DNA of 14,603 bases from Clostridiales bacterium (lineage in GTDB: Bacteria; Bacillota; Clostridia; Tissierellales; Dethiosulfatibacteraceae): assembly GCA_003539375.1 (NCBI GenBank), contig DPPH01000248.1, positions 744-15,346 on the forward strand. Reading direction: 5' to 3'. A program made the position numbers and the translations under genes. Within the stretch, counting starts at the first letter, position 1; each line of letters begins with the position of its first letter. Below the pieces are notes generated by a model. The model was given only the letters and a program-made list of their open reading frames with translations. It was not told the origin of the DNA and ran no database searches. Below are positions 14,209 through 14,603 of the stretch, one piece after another.

Positions 14209-14603
14209 ATGGCGTACTACAATGAAATACCTTTATGGAAAGATGTAAAGGCAGAAGAATGGAATGACTGGAAATGGCAGGTAAGAAATAGAATTAATAC
14301 AGTTGACCAGTTAAAAGACATTATAAATTTAACTAAACAAGAAGAAGAGGACATAAAAAAAGTTCTTGATAAATTTAGAATGGGAATTACACCATACTAT
14401 GCAGCACAAATGGATAAGGAAGATCACACTTGCCCTATCAGAATGCAGGCGGTACCTACAATAGCAGAAACTCATATAGGAGAAGCAGACATGACAGACC
14501 CACTAAGTGAAGATGAAGATTCACCAGTGGAAGGATTGACTCATAGATATCCTGATAGAGTACTTTTCTTAGTAACTGACCAGTGCTCAATGTACTGTAG
14601 ACA
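14209..14603 (+). CDS. kamA: Lysine 2,3-aminomutase, 3' end cut off
   Basis: The first 131 codons are present; the frame is still open at the window end. The enzyme is a radical-SAM and PLP protein that turns L-lysine into L-beta-lysine, the entry step of lysine fermentation. The N-terminus (Y-Y-N-E-I-P-L-W-K-D-V, then W-N-D-W-K-W-Q-V-R-N-R) and the P-V-E-G-L-T-H-R-Y-P-D-R-V block are characteristic. Two cysteines of the 4Fe-4S motif CxxxCxxC are visible, Cys126 and Cys130 (Q-C-S-M-Y-C-R); the third lies beyond the window. AGAGGAG (14197-14203) precedes the ATG. It lies 117 bases after kdd on the same strand with no terminator between, so it should share the sigma-54 transcript. Other pathway genes are expected downstream. 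Confidence 0.95.
   Translation, partial: MAYYNEIPLWKDVKAEEWNDWKWQVRNRINTVDQLKDIINLTKQEEEDIKKVLDKFRMGITPYYAAQMDKEDHTCPIRMQAVPTIAETHIGEADMTDPLSEDEDSPVEGLTHRYPDRVLFLVTDQCSMYCR

Overview
The window comes from an AT-rich, low-GC Gram-positive anaerobe. AGGAGG-type ribosome binding sites, TATAAT promoters and strong hairpin-plus-T terminators all fit Firmicutes. The gene content (lysine fermentation genes kdd and kamA, a tungsten-type aldehyde:ferredoxin oxidoreductase, a sigma-54 activator) points to an amino-acid-fermenting member of the Clostridia or Tissierellia. Genus is not resolved. It reads as chromosome: no phage, plasmid, integrase, CRISPR, rRNA or tRNA was seen.

Layout. 1-1689: 3' part of a PAS-GGDEF-EAL cyclic-di-GMP protein, cut by the window start. 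1741-3075: murI (glutamate racemase) with its promoter, then a DUF1934/YwiB-like gene, ending in a 15-bp hairpin. 3137-4573: a PAS/AAA+/Fis sigma-54 activator of RocR type and its terminator. 4841-5918: an M42-family metallopeptidase. 5924-8062: an extended -10 promoter, a structured leader ending in an intrinsic terminator (probable molybdenum/tungsten-cofactor riboswitch), and the tungsten aldehyde oxidoreductase. 8196-9542: a 12-TM LuxR-type regulator that may be read from a leaderless mRNA. 9573-10364 (minus): a very acidic lipoprotein, convergent with the LuxR gene and sharing a terminator with it. 10602-12605: a CopB-type (CPH) heavy-metal P-type ATPase. 12606-13056: a gene-free stretch with a 176-bp imperfect palindrome, candidate activator sites and a near-perfect sigma-54 promoter. 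13057 to the end: kdd and the first 131 codons of kamA, the start of a lysine fermentation operon that continues beyond the window.

How the parts may work together. The lysine operon is preceded by a -24/-12 promoter, so it should need RpoN plus an enhancer-binding protein. One such protein is encoded in the window about 8.5 kb away. The motif (T/C)GCCGA occurs upstream of both that gene and kdd, which suggests, but does not prove, that this protein activates lysine fermentation and controls itself. The oxidoreductase would oxidise aldehydes from amino-acid catabolism with ferredoxin, and its leader suggests expression is tuned to cofactor supply. The genes between are ordinary housekeeping, metal-export and envelope functions. 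I found no single obviously unknown multi-gene system. The most rewarding points are regulatory: the sigma-54 circuit, the leader RNA, the palindrome and the membrane-bound LuxR protein.
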